Of a stretch of 64,000 bases of DNA, positions 36,387 through 44,187 are shown piece by piece. The translations under genes and the position numbers were made by a program. Numbering within the stretch: the first letter of the stretch is position 1; each line of letters opens with the position of its first letter. The stretch is from Minwuia thermotolerans (GTDB lineage Bacteria > Pseudomonadota > Alphaproteobacteria > Minwuiales > Minwuiaceae): positions 62,001 to 126,000 of the forward strand of contig NZ_PIGG01000010.1 of the NCBI RefSeq assembly GCF_002924445.1, given 5' to 3'. The notes beneath the pieces were generated by a model, which worked only from the letters and a program-made list of their open reading frames with translations, was not told the DNA's origin and did not search any database.

Positions 36387-37433
36387 TTACTCCTGTTTCC
36401 CGGCTTCGCCGTCCTGCATGGCCTTGTAGGTTTCCAGGCGCTGCCGGGCCTGAGGATGCCCCGCCCGCGCCGCCGCCGCCAGCCATTCCAGCGCCATGTC
36501 CATGTCCTTCCGGACGCCCCGTCCCGTCGCCAGATGATTGCCCATCAGGTACTGCGCGTCCGGATGGCCCTGCTCGGCGGCGCGGCGATACCAGAACACG
36601 GCTTCCGACTGGTCCGGCTCGCCGAAAGCGCCGTGAGCGCTCCAGACGCCGAGCTGGAACTGGGCGTCGGGCAGTCCCGCCCGAGCCGCGCGCAGGACCA
36701 GTTCGAAAGCCTTCTGGGATGAGGGGTTCACGCCCCTGCCCGACATGTAGAGCTGCGCCAGGGCGAGGTCGGCCTGCGGCAGACCCTGAGCCGCGGCGCG
36801 CTCGAACCACGTCTTCGCGGCAGCGGGGTCGGGCTCGCCCAGCAACTCGGTCAGGTGCAGGACGCCGAGGTGATACTGGCCGAGGGGGTGACCGGCCTGT
36901 GCTGCGGCGCGGAACAGTTCGATCGCGCGTTCGTTCGACTGGGCGCCCGCGATGCCCTGCTGATAGAAGACCCCCAGCGTCGCCTGCGCGGCCGGATAAC
37001 CTTGCGCCGCAGACAATTCGAACAGGCCCCGCGCCCGCGCCGCGTCCGGGGACGCGATGCCGAAGCCGTTGGCATGAATGGTGCCCAGACGATACTGCGC
37101 CATCGCGTCGCCGGCCGAAGCAGCCATTTCCAGCGCCTCCATGGCGCGGCCGAAATCCGGCTCGACGCCGTCACCGTCGAGCAGCATCTCGCCGAGACGG
37201 GCCGCGGCCTCGCTGGAGCCGTTGTTCATCGCCTCGCCGTACCAGTAGACGGCCGTCTCGGGATTCGGCTCCGGCCCTTCCGGGTCGCCGTAGTAGTCGC
37301 CGAGCGCGATCTGCGCCTCGACCTCGCCGCCGCGCGCCGCATCCCACAGTTCCTGGGGCGTCCGGTCATCGGCGGCCGCAGCCACCGAGACCAGAAGCAC
37401 GACGGCGGCCAGCATGGCGACGACCCGGATCAT
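36387..37433 (-). CDS. SEL1-repeat (TPR-like) secreted protein
   Basis: The 348-residue protein starts with a signal peptide (residues 1-21, ending in VAAAA) and then consists of about eight SEL1 repeats of roughly 36 residues, for example AAEQGHPDAQYLMGNHLATGRG (split) and AAAQGLPQADLALAQLYMSGRG (split). SEL1 repeats bind proteins in signalling or envelope complexes. Its ATG overlaps the stop of the small upstream gene by four bases (ATGA), and its stop is seven bases from nnrU. Confidence 0.85.
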   Translation of the reverse strand: MIRVVAMLAAVVLLVSVAAAADDRTPQELWDAARGGEVEAQIALGDYYGDPEGPEPNPETAVYWYGEAMNNGSSEAAARLGEMLLDGDGVEPDFGRAMEALEMAASAGDAMAQYRLGTIHANGFGIASPDAARARGLFELSAAQGYPAAQATLGVFYQQGIAGAQSNERAIELFRAAAQAGHPLGQYHLGVLHLTELLGEPDPAAAKTWFERAAAQGLPQADLALAQLYMSGRGVNPSSQKAFELVLRAARAGLPDAQFQLGVWSAHGAFGEPDQSEAVFWYRRAAEQGHPDAQYLMGNHLATGRGVRKDMDMALEWLAAAARAGHPQARQRLETYKAMQDGEAGKQE

Positions 37434-37660
37434 GCCCCCTCGGCGGCGTGGCGGCCGGCATCCGTCAGCCGGCAGACCAGCCAGTCCGGCTTGATCGGAT
37501 TGTCGAACCATGGCTCGGCCCAGCCCTTCTCGATGCAGATCCTGATTGTCCGCGCGGACACAGCCTGACCATCCTCATCGAACAACGGCAGCTTGCCCCC
37601 GGGTTGAACCAACCCGCGCCTCAGATAGCTGAGCTGTGCCGCCGACGGCGCGTCGTCCAT
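37430..37660 (-). CDS. Small conserved-looking protein of unknown function
   Basis: The 76-residue product begins MDDAPSAAQLSYLRRGL, then PGGKLPLFDEDGQ and a C-terminal segment resembling a small winged-helix-like fold (TIRICIEKGWAEPW, WLVCRLTDAGRHAAE). I do not recognise a named family. An in-frame ATG at 37687 would add nine residues, but neither start has an ideal ribosome-binding site. The four-base overlap with the SEL1 gene shows translational coupling. Confidence 0.6.
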   Translation of the reverse strand: MDDAPSAAQLSYLRRGLVQPGGKLPLFDEDGQAVSARTIRICIEKGWAEPWFDNPIKPDWLVCRLTDAGRHAAEGA

Positions 37661-37701
37661 TCTGTCATTGTCGCCCCCTCGCGCCATGCCGGGATGGTAG
37701 C

Positions 37702-38487
37702 TCAAGCCAGTGAGGCCGAAAAGCGGCGGATGGCTGGCAGGACCGCCTCGGGGCGGTCGCGGTGCGGGCTGTGACCGCAGTCCGGCAGCAGCAGGGTCTC
37801 GACCGGACCGGCGACACCCCGGGCGATGCCGTCGACCTGCTTCTCCGTGCCGTACTCGTCGCCCTCCCCCTGGATGACCAGGCACGGCGCCTCGATTCGC
37901 GGCAGCAGGTCGACCAGGTTCCACTCGTCGAAGGCGCCGCTCAGCCAGGCATCGGCCCAGCCGCGGAAGGCGCAGTCGACATTGTCGCCGTGATGGCGGG
38001 CCAGCGCCTCGCGCAGCTTACCGCGTTCGTAAGCCTCGCGGGCCCTGGCGATGGATTCGATGCTGACCGTTTCGGCAAAGATGTGCGCGGCCATGGTGAC
38101 GAGGCCGACGAGACCGGACCGGGCCGCCAGCGCGGCGTAGGCGAGCGCGATGGAGCCGCCATCCGAATGACCGACCAGCAGGTGCGGGCCGATCTTCAGC
38201 GCCGAGAGCAGTTCCGGCAGCACTGTCCGGCCCTCGTCATGCATGTAGCTGATGGGCCGGGGTAATCGGCACGGGGCCGAGCGGCCGTAGCCATAGCGGC
38301 TGTAGGCCAGCACGCGTAGGTCCAGCGCCGCGGCGAGGCGATCGGGAAAATCGCGCCAGAGGTCGACGCAGCCAAGACCCTCATGCAGCAACACCACCAC
38401 CGGTTCGTCGGCGCCGGAGACCGGCCGCCCGTACCAGCGGTACTCGATCCGGCCGCCGGCCAGTTCCACGAAATCGGACCCGGCCAA
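37702..38487 (-). CDS. Alpha/beta hydrolase
   Basis: The 261-residue protein has the hydrolase nucleophile elbow GHSDG, an oxyanion region VVLLHEGLGCVDLW and the catalytic histidine in PDCGHSPHRDRP; the acid is probably in QGEGDEYGT. There is no signal peptide. It lies six bases after the benzoate-CoA ligase gene in the same leftward operon, so it may act as a thioesterase, lactonase or ester hydrolase that supplies or rescues aromatic acids, but the substrate is unknown. Confidence 0.82.
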   Translation of the reverse strand: MAGSDFVELAGGRIEYRWYGRPVSGADEPVVVLLHEGLGCVDLWRDFPDRLAAALDLRVLAYSRYGYGRSAPCRLPRPISYMHDEGRTVLPELLSALKIGPHLLVGHSDGGSIALAYAALAARSGLVGLVTMAAHIFAETVSIESIARAREAYERGKLREALARHHGDNVDCAFRGWADAWLSGAFDEWNLVDLLPRIEAPCLVIQGEGDEYGTEKQVDGIARGVAGPVETLLLPDCGHSPHRDRPEAVLPAIRRFSASLA

Positions 38488-38493
38488 GACCCG

Positions 38494-40083
38494 TCAGTCC
38501 CTCAGCTTGAAACGCTGCGTCTTGCCGGTCGCGGTCTTCGGCAGTTCATCGACGAAGTTGATCCAGCGCGGATACTTGTACTTCGCCAGCCGGTCCTTCA
38601 CGAAGCCCTGCAGTTCCCCGGCCAGCGCGTCATCGCCGGTGCGGCCCTCCGCCAGGGTCACGAACGCCTCCGGCTTGACCAGGCCATCATGGTCCGCGCG
38701 GCCGACCACGGCGGCTTCCAGTACGGCCTCATGCTCGCCCAGGGCCGATTCCACCTCGAAGGGCGAGACCCAGATTCCACCGACCTTGAGCATGTCGTCG
38801 GACCGCCCCTGGTAGACATAGCAGCCGTTCTCGTCGATCAGGTACTTGTCGCCGGTCCGGGTCCACGGCCCGTGGAAGGTCTCCAGGCTCCTCGCCCGGT
38901 TGTTCCAGTAGGCCACGGCTGAGGACGGCCCGCTGATCCACAGATCGCCGATCTCGCCCTGCGGCACGGCCTGACCGTCTTCGGTGGTCAGCTTCGCCTC
39001 GTAGCCGGGCACCGGCTTGCCTGTCGTGCCGTAGCGGACCTCGCCGGGACGGTTGGACAGGAAGATATGCAGCATTTCCGTGGAGCCGATGCCGTCGATG
39101 ATGTCGACGCCGAATCGCTGCCGCCAGCGTTCGCCGACATCCCGCGGCAGGGCCTCCCCGGCGGAAACGCAGAGACGCAGGTCCGCATCTTCCCGTGCCG
39201 GCTTGAGCGCCGGATCGGCCAGCATGCCGGCGTAGAGCGTCGGCACCGCGTAGAACACGGTCGGATTGTGGTCGTTCAGGCGCTTCAGGACGCTTTCCGG
39301 CGTTGGCCGTTCCGCCATCAGCACCGCCTTGCCGCCGACATAGAGCGGAAACGTCATCGCATTGCCCAGCCCGTAGGCAAAGAACAGCTTGGCGGCAGAG
39401 AACACGGTGTCGTTCTGGCTCAGTCCGAGGATCTGCTGGCCATAGAGGACCGCTGTATTGACCATGTCGGAGTGGATGTGGACCGCGCCCTTCGGCCGGC
39501 CCGTCGAGCCGGAGCTGTAGAGCCAGAAGCAGGTTTCGTCCGCCAGGGTCTCCGCCGGCGCGAGATCGGCGTCGGCGCGGGCCATGAGGTCGGCAAGCCG
39601 CGGCCGCCCCCCGGCCGCCTCGCCGGAGACGACGACGTCCCGCACGAAGGGCTGATCTTCCAGCGCGCTTTCGATGACGGGATAGAGGGCGTCGGAGACG
39701 AAGACCGCCCTGGCCCGCGAATCCCTGAGCATGTAGGCGTAATCGTCGGCCGTCAGCAGCGTGTTGACGGGCACGGGCACGATGCCGGCCTTGATCGCGC
39801 CGAAGAACAGCGCCGGGAAATCGATGGTGTCCAGCATCACCATCATGATGCGGTCCTCGGGCTGCAGCCCCAGCGCCTTCAGCGCATTGCCCGCGCGGTT
39901 CACGCGCCGGGCAAGCTCGCCATAGGTGACCTGTTCGCGGTCGTCGATGAAGGCGACCCGCTCGCCGCGGCCCTCGGCGATGTGACGGTCGATGAAGTCG
40001 GCCGCGGCGTTGTAGGCCCGCGGGACCCGGATCTCAGGCGGGCTGGCGCCCCAGTCGACCTCGGTGAAGCGCGAAAGGTTCAT
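38494..40083 (-). CDS. bclA: Benzoate-CoA ligase family protein
   Basis: The 529-residue AMP-forming ligase has the adenylation motif WLYSSGSTGRPKGAVH, the aromatic-acid pocket region AAKLFFAYGLGNAMTFPL, GSTEMLHIFLSN, the YKYPR hinge, and the C-terminal lysine in LPKTATGKTQRFKLR. These match benzoate/4-hydroxybenzoate-CoA ligases. It should activate benzoate or a near analogue for the box pathway. It is transcribed with the flavodoxin gene 12 bases upstream, away from boxR. Confidence 0.93.
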   Translation of the reverse strand: MNLSRFTEVDWGASPPEIRVPRAYNAAADFIDRHIAEGRGERVAFIDDREQVTYGELARRVNRAGNALKALGLQPEDRIMMVMLDTIDFPALFFGAIKAGIVPVPVNTLLTADDYAYMLRDSRARAVFVSDALYPVIESALEDQPFVRDVVVSGEAAGGRPRLADLMARADADLAPAETLADETCFWLYSSGSTGRPKGAVHIHSDMVNTAVLYGQQILGLSQNDTVFSAAKLFFAYGLGNAMTFPLYVGGKAVLMAERPTPESVLKRLNDHNPTVFYAVPTLYAGMLADPALKPAREDADLRLCVSAGEALPRDVGERWRQRFGVDIIDGIGSTEMLHIFLSNRPGEVRYGTTGKPVPGYEAKLTTEDGQAVPQGEIGDLWISGPSSAVAYWNNRARSLETFHGPWTRTGDKYLIDENGCYVYQGRSDDMLKVGGIWVSPFEVESALGEHEAVLEAAVVGRADHDGLVKPEAFVTLAEGRTGDDALAGELQGFVKDRLAKYKYPRWINFVDELPKTATGKTQRFKLRD

Positions 40084-40095
40084 GTGATCCCCCCA

Positions 40096-40575
40096 TCATG
40101 CGGCCTCCTGGCTGCGGTTCAGTTCCCCCAGCCATTGCCTGACCCATTCGACGCCTGCATCTTCCGGCAGGTCGCCGCCGCTGGCATTGTGTGCGAAGCG
40201 TTCGCCGATCTGGCGCGCGCCGCGTTCCCGCAACACCTTCTCGAACCGTTTGCCGCCGTGGTTGAACGTGTCGGCGTAGGTCGAATCGCCCAGGCCGAAG
40301 ACGCCGAAGCGGATGCCGCTCAGGTCCGGCGCCTTCTCTTCCAGGGCCTCGTAGAAATCGAGCGCGTTGTCTGGCACGTCGCCCTGACCGTAGGTGGACG
40401 TGACGATCAGATAGACGGCCTCGACGTCGTCAAAGACCGTCTCGTCCAGATCGTCCATCAGCAGGATTTCGGTCTCCCGCTCGGTTTCGGCCTCGATCGC
40501 CGCCTGCATGTCCTCGGCGACCATTTCGGCCGTGCCGGTCATGGTGCCGACGAGTATCTTGATCGGATCGGCCAT
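40096..40575 (-). CDS. Flavodoxin / MioC-like FMN protein
   Basis: The 159-residue protein is a free-standing flavodoxin domain like that of CysJ-type reductases: phosphate loop GTMTGTAEMVAEDM, the first FMN loop TSTYGQGDVPDNA and the second FGLGDSTYADTF. It lacks any NADPH-binding domain. It is the first gene of the leftward operon with bclA and sits under a putative BoxR site overlapping a perfect TATAAT. Since no boxA is present, this protein may take part in electron delivery to BoxB; that is inference. Confidence 0.85.
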   Translation of the reverse strand: MADPIKILVGTMTGTAEMVAEDMQAAIEAETERETEILLMDDLDETVFDDVEAVYLIVTSTYGQGDVPDNALDFYEALEEKAPDLSGIRFGVFGLGDSTYADTFNHGGKRFEKVLRERGARQIGERFAHNASGGDLPEDAGVEWVRQWLGELNRSQEAA

Positions 40576-40650
40576 GGGTCCACGCTCCCAGTTGCGGTTC
40601 CGCCGCGCGCCCGCCCCTATAGCCCATAAGCGGATGCGCCGCCAGATCAA

Positions 40651-40665
40651 ATGCATTATACTGCA
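40651..40665. promoter_or_regulatory. Putative BoxR operator between boxR and the flavodoxin gene
   Basis: ATGCATTATACTGCA has the form TGCA-N6-TGCA. On the minus strand it contains a perfect TATAAT -10 (40660-40655) for the flavodoxin-bclA operon, and on the plus strand TATACT (40657-40662) for boxR. It differs by one base over 15 from the site upstream of boxC (42494-42508), so both are probably bound by BoxR. Confidence 0.7.
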
Positions 40666-40668
40666 GGC

Positions 40669-41559
40669 ATGACAATGCGCGAGCCGCCTGCCCGAGACCA
40701 GATGGATCCGACCGCCGCCTTTCTCCAGGGGGTCGGCACACGGGTGCGCGATGCACGCGCCCGTCACGGCATGACGCGCAGGGATCTCGCCAAGCATTCC
40801 GGGGTCTCTGAGCGGCATCTGGCCCAGCTCGAGGCGGGCAAGGGCAACATCTCGATCGTCCTGCTGCGGCAGGTCGCCGGCGCACTGGCGACGCCGCTGT
40901 CGGAACTGCTCGACGACGGCCCCGACCGCTCGCCCGATCACAGGTTGCTCGCCGGTATGCTGGACCAGTTGGGGGCGGATCAGATCGCCGAGGCGCGCCG
41001 GCTGCTGGAACAGCGCTTCGTGCGCAGCAGCGAGCGCAATGGCCGTCTCGCGCTGATCGGATTGCGCGGCGCCGGCAAGTCGACCGTCGGCCGGCTGGTC
41101 GCGGCGCGGCGCGGCAGCGAATTCGTCGAACTGGCCGAAGAAGTCGAACGGGTCGCCGGGCTCGGTCTGGACGAGATATTCGAGTTTTCCGGGCAGGCCG
41201 GCTATCGCCGTTTCGAAGGCGAGGCGCTGCGGCGTCTGCTCGGCGACCGCCGGCAGGCCGTGCTGGCGACGGGCGGCGGCATCGTCTCCAACCCGGCAAC
41301 GTTCCAGATGTTGCTGGGCGGCTGCTTCACGATCTGGCTGCGGGCCGACCCGCAGGCGCACATGGCGCGGGTCGTGGCCCAGGGCGACCAGCGGCCGATG
41401 GCCGGCAACCGGCAGGCGATGGAGGATCTGGAGCGCATCCTGCGGAACCGGGAAGCGCTCTATGCGCAGGCGGACGCGGTCGTCGACACCTCCGGATTGG
41501 CCCCCGATGCGGTGGCCGAACGCGTCCTGCGCTGCTGGCCCGCTGTCCGGGCCGCATGA
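40669..41559 (+). CDS. boxR: BoxR/BzdR-type benzoyl-CoA-responsive regulator
   Basis: The protein (296 residues) fuses an N-terminal Xre-type helix-turn-helix (MTRRDLAKHSGVSERHLAQL, about residues 36-55) to a shikimate-kinase-like C-terminal domain with Walker A GLRGAGKST and TGGGIVSN. This fusion is diagnostic of BzdR/BoxR repressors, which bind benzoyl-CoA in the kinase-like domain. Starts at 40651, 40675 and 40702 are also in frame; 40651 lies within the operator. With TATACT at 40657 the message could be leaderless at 40669. It controls the box genes around it. Confidence 0.92.
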   Translation: MTMREPPARDQMDPTAAFLQGVGTRVRDARARHGMTRRDLAKHSGVSERHLAQLEAGKGNISIVLLRQVAGALATPLSELLDDGPDRSPDHRLLAGMLDQLGADQIAEARRLLEQRFVRSSERNGRLALIGLRGAGKSTVGRLVAARRGSEFVELAEEVERVAGLGLDEIFEFSGQAGYRRFEGEALRRLLGDRRQAVLATGGGIVSNPATFQMLLGGCFTIWLRADPQAHMARVVAQGDQRPMAGNRQAMEDLERILRNREALYAQADAVVDTSGLAPDAVAERVLRCWPAVRAA

Positions 41560-41918
41560 GCGGCTGGCCGTCAAGTGACCGTCGTCGCAAATTGCAATGT
41601 ATGATGTTCGGCCGCAGTGCCGCATTGAGACGTATCGACAAAATCGGACACGGAATGCGACCAGGCGGCATCCGGTCGGCCGGGGCGCCTGAGGCAAATC
41701 CGACGCGAACTTCCGGGACGTATGAATCAAGGCTTGGTTGTTGGTTCGGATTCTCGACATGAAGGCTTCGGTCAACCGGCAGCAGGTGCGGGTAATCCGT
41801 ATTGGCCCGTGATTTGCTTGTACTGCACGCGAAAGCGCACGAAGAGGGTTGCGTCAGGTTCCATTTCGTACGGACCAGTTTGTTGCGTATCGGAATCCCG
41901 GGAAGGAAGGATCGAGAC
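41560..41918. other. Intergenic region without a gene
   Basis: The 359 bases between boxR and the SEL1-like gene contain no open frame I would defend and no strong hairpin. They include short AT-richer patches (aaattgcaatgtatgatg near 41588 and ttgcttgtactgcacg near 41814) that may hold the promoter of the SEL1 gene, and a GANTC site (GATTC) near 41753. Confidence 0.5.
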
Positions 41919-42404
41919 ATGTTCATCAGGACGGCCATTACCTCCATCTCCATGCTGGTCGCGCTTGGCGTCGGAACGGCGCAGGCGGGCCTCAAGGAGG
42001 CGGAACAGCTCTATGCCGCCGGCGATCACAAGGCCGCGTTGCAGGAATATGTGAACACCGGCGGGCAGGGTGACGTGGAAGCCACGTTCCGCGCCGCGCA
42101 GATGTTCGAGCGCGGCGAGGGCACCGGCGAGCCCCGCCTCGACAAGGCCGCCGCGTGGTACCAGACCGCCGCGCGCGCCGGGCATCTGACCGCGCTGAAG
42201 TCGCTGGCGGAGATGTTCGCCGCGGGACGCGGCGTCGACGAGGACAAGGTTCAGGCGTACGCGCTGCTTGAGATCGCGGCGCAGAAGGGCGACTCCGAGG
42301 CTGCGGAGGTGCGCGACAAGCTGAGCGCCGACCTGCGCCCCGGCCAGGTCGCCGCGGGCCAGCGCCGGGCCGAGAAGCTGGCGCCCAAGTACGAAGGCTC
42401 CTGA
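41919..42404 (+). CDS. Small SEL1-repeat exported protein
   Basis: The 161-residue protein has a signal peptide (residues 1-23, ending GTAQA) and two to three SEL1/TPR-like repeats, such as AAAWYQTAARAGHLTALKSL and AYALLEIAAQKGDSEAAE. The C-terminal part is charged. The start at 41919 follows a gggaaggaagg ribosome-binding site. It lies between boxR and boxC but looks like an envelope protein rather than a benzoate enzyme. A strong hairpin follows its stop. Confidence 0.8.
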   Translation: MFIRTAITSISMLVALGVGTAQAGLKEAEQLYAAGDHKAALQEYVNTGGQGDVEATFRAAQMFERGEGTGEPRLDKAAAWYQTAARAGHLTALKSLAEMFAAGRGVDEDKVQAYALLEIAAQKGDSEAAEVRDKLSADLRPGQVAAGQRRAEKLAPKYEGS

Positions 42405-42435
42405 ACCGACCCGACCACCGATTCCGATAGCTTGG

Positions 42436-42466
42436 GAGACGCCCGCCGGCACATGGCGGGCGTCTC
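42436..42466 (+). terminator. Strong hairpin after the small SEL1 gene
   Basis: GAGACGCCCGCC (42436-42447) and GGCGGGCGTCTC (42455-42466) form a perfect twelve-base stem around a seven-base loop, 32 bases past the stop. It is followed by TCATTTC rather than a T-run, but it probably insulates the boxC promoter that begins 11 bases later. Confidence 0.65.
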
Positions 42467-42476
42467 TCATTTCGGG

Positions 42477-42509
42477 TTGTTGGCTCTTCTTGCATGCATT
42501 ATAGTGCAT
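42477..42509 (+). promoter_or_regulatory. boxC promoter with overlapping BoxR operator
   Basis: TTGTTG (42477-42482), 17 bases, then TATAGT (42500-42505) make a plausible sigma-70 promoter. The inverted repeat ATGCA-TTATAG-TGCAT (42494-42509) covers its -10 element and matches the site at 40651. A repressor bound here would block transcription of boxC-boxB; benzoyl-CoA would relieve it. Confidence 0.7.
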
Positions 42510-42537
42510 GTTCAGGACAAGGGAGAGCCGCTGCCCG

Positions 42538-44187
42538 ATGATCGACTTCGAGAGACATCCCGACAGCTACCGCCACTGGCGCCTGGACATCGACGGCGAG
42601 ATCGCCTGGGTGCGCATGGACGTCGATGAAAAGGGCGGGCTGCGCGACGACGTCGAGCTGAAGCTCAACTCCTACGATCTCAGCGTCGATATCGAACTAT
42701 ACGACTGCATTCAGCGTCTGCGTTTCGAGCACCCCGAAGTCCGGGCCGTGATCCTGACCTCGGCCCATGACCGGGTGTTCTGCGCCGGCGCCAATATCCG
42801 CATGCTGGCCAGCGCGACGCACAGCCACAAGGTCAACTTCTGCAAGTTCACCAACGAGACGCGTCTGTACATGGAGGACGCGACGGAGAATTCGGGCCAG
42901 CGCTACATCTGCGCGGTGACCGGCTCCTGCGCCGGGGGCGGCTATGAACTGGCGCTGGCCTGTGACTGGATCATGCTGGCCGACGACGGCTCTTCCTCGG
43001 TGTCCCTGCCCGAGGTGCCGCTGCTGGCGGTGCTGCCCGGCACCGGCGGACTGACGCGACTGGTCGACAAGCGCCGGGTGCGCCGCGACCGGGCCGACTT
43101 CTTCTGCACCACCGAGGAAGGCGTCCGGGGCAAGCGCGCTGTCGACTGGAAGCTGGTCGACGAGACCGTGCCGCGCAGCAAGCTGATGGAAGCCGCGGAG
43201 AAGCGCGCGCACGAATTCGCCGCCGCTTCCGACCGGCCCGCGGACGCCAAGGGCGTCGAGCTCACGCCGCTGGGACGGAAGATCGACGGCGACGTCATCC
43301 GCTACACCACCGTCCGCGTCGAGATCGACCGGGAAGCCCGCGCCGCCGAGATCACGGTGCGGGGTCCGCAGGCCGACGCGCCGGCGGACGCCGCGGCCGC
43401 CGAAAGGGAGGGCGCGGGCTTCTGGCCGTTGCGTCTGGCCAGGGAACTGGACGACGCCATCCTGCATCTGCGCATCAACGAGGAAACCATCGGCGCCTGG
43501 GTGTTCCGCACCGAGGGCGACGGCGAACGCGTGGCCGGCCACGACGCGCTGCTGGCCGGCAACATGGACAACTGGTTCATCCGCGAGGTCGCGCTCTATC
43601 TGCGCCGGGTGCTGAAGCGCGTCGACGTCTCGGCGCGGTCGCTGTTCGCCTTCATCGAGCCCGGGAGCTGTTTCACCGGCGTCCTGCTGGAACTCGCCCT
43701 GGCCGCCGACCGCTCCTACATGCTCGACGGCCAGTTCGAAGGCGACAACCGGCCGCCGGCGGCCCTGAGGCTGACCGTCGCCAACCGCGGGGCCTATCCG
43801 ATGGGCAACGGACTCACGCGCCTGCAGAGCCGTTTCCTCGGCGATGAGGCGGCGCTCGCCGCTGCGCTGGAACGCGACGGCGAAGACGTGGAGGCATTGG
43901 AAGCCGAGGAACTCGGCCTCGTCACCTTCGCGCCCGACGACATCGACTGGGAAGACGAGGTCCGCATCGCGCTGGAGGAGCGCGCCGCATTCTCGCCGGA
44001 CGCGCTGACGGGCATGGAGGCGTCGCTCCGCTTCGCCGGTCCCGAGACCCTGGAAACCAAGATCTTCGCCCGCCTCTCCGCCTGGCAGAACTGGATATTC
44101 CAGCGCCCCAACGCCACCGGCGAGAAGGGCGCGCTGCCACTCTACGGCTCCGGCGAGCGCACCGAATTCGACCAGAGGAGAGCCTGA
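42538..44187 (+). CDS. boxC: 2,3-epoxybenzoyl-CoA dihydrolase BoxC
   Basis: The 549-residue protein is two crotonase-like halves, the size and layout of BoxC. The first half has VILTSAHDRVFCAGANIRML and TGSCAGGGYELALACDWIML (split), with oxyanion-hole glycines; the second half includes FIEPGSCFTGVLLELALAADR (split). BoxC hydrolytically opens the epoxidised ring, releasing formate and 3,4-dehydroadipyl-CoA semialdehyde. The ATG at 42538 follows an agggagag ribosome-binding site. Its stop overlaps the boxB ATG by one base. Confidence 0.94.
   Translation: MIDFERHPDSYRHWRLDIDGEIAWVRMDVDEKGGLRDDVELKLNSYDLSVDIELYDCIQRLRFEHPEVRAVILTSAHDRVFCAGANIRMLASATHSHKVNFCKFTNETRLYMEDATENSGQRYICAVTGSCAGGGYELALACDWIMLADDGSSSVSLPEVPLLAVLPGTGGLTRLVDKRRVRRDRADFFCTTEEGVRGKRAVDWKLVDETVPRSKLMEAAEKRAHEFAAASDRPADAKGVELTPLGRKIDGDVIRYTTVRVEIDREARAAEITVRGPQADAPADAAAAEREGAGFWPLRLARELDDAILHLRINEETIGAWVFRTEGDGERVAGHDALLAGNMDNWFIREVALYLRRVLKRVDVSARSLFAFIEPGSCFTGVLLELALAADRSYMLDGQFEGDNRPPAALRLTVANRGAYPMGNGLTRLQSRFLGDEAALAAALERDGEDVEALEAEELGLVTFAPDDIDWEDEVRIALEERAAFSPDALTGMEASLRFAGPETLETKIFARLSAWQNWIFQRPNATGEKGALPLYGSGERTEFDQRRA

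Noticed and set aside
41580-41610. TTGCAATGTATGATG downstream of boxR as a third BoxR operator.
   Set aside because: Only one TGCA half-site is present; the second arm reads GATG, so the match to TGCA-N6-TGCA fails.
36387-42404. The two SEL1-repeat genes as a duplicated pair flanking the box cluster, suggesting insertion of the cluster.
   Set aside because: They differ in length, repeat number and signal peptide, and lack shared flanking repeats, so there is no sign of a duplication or insertion event.
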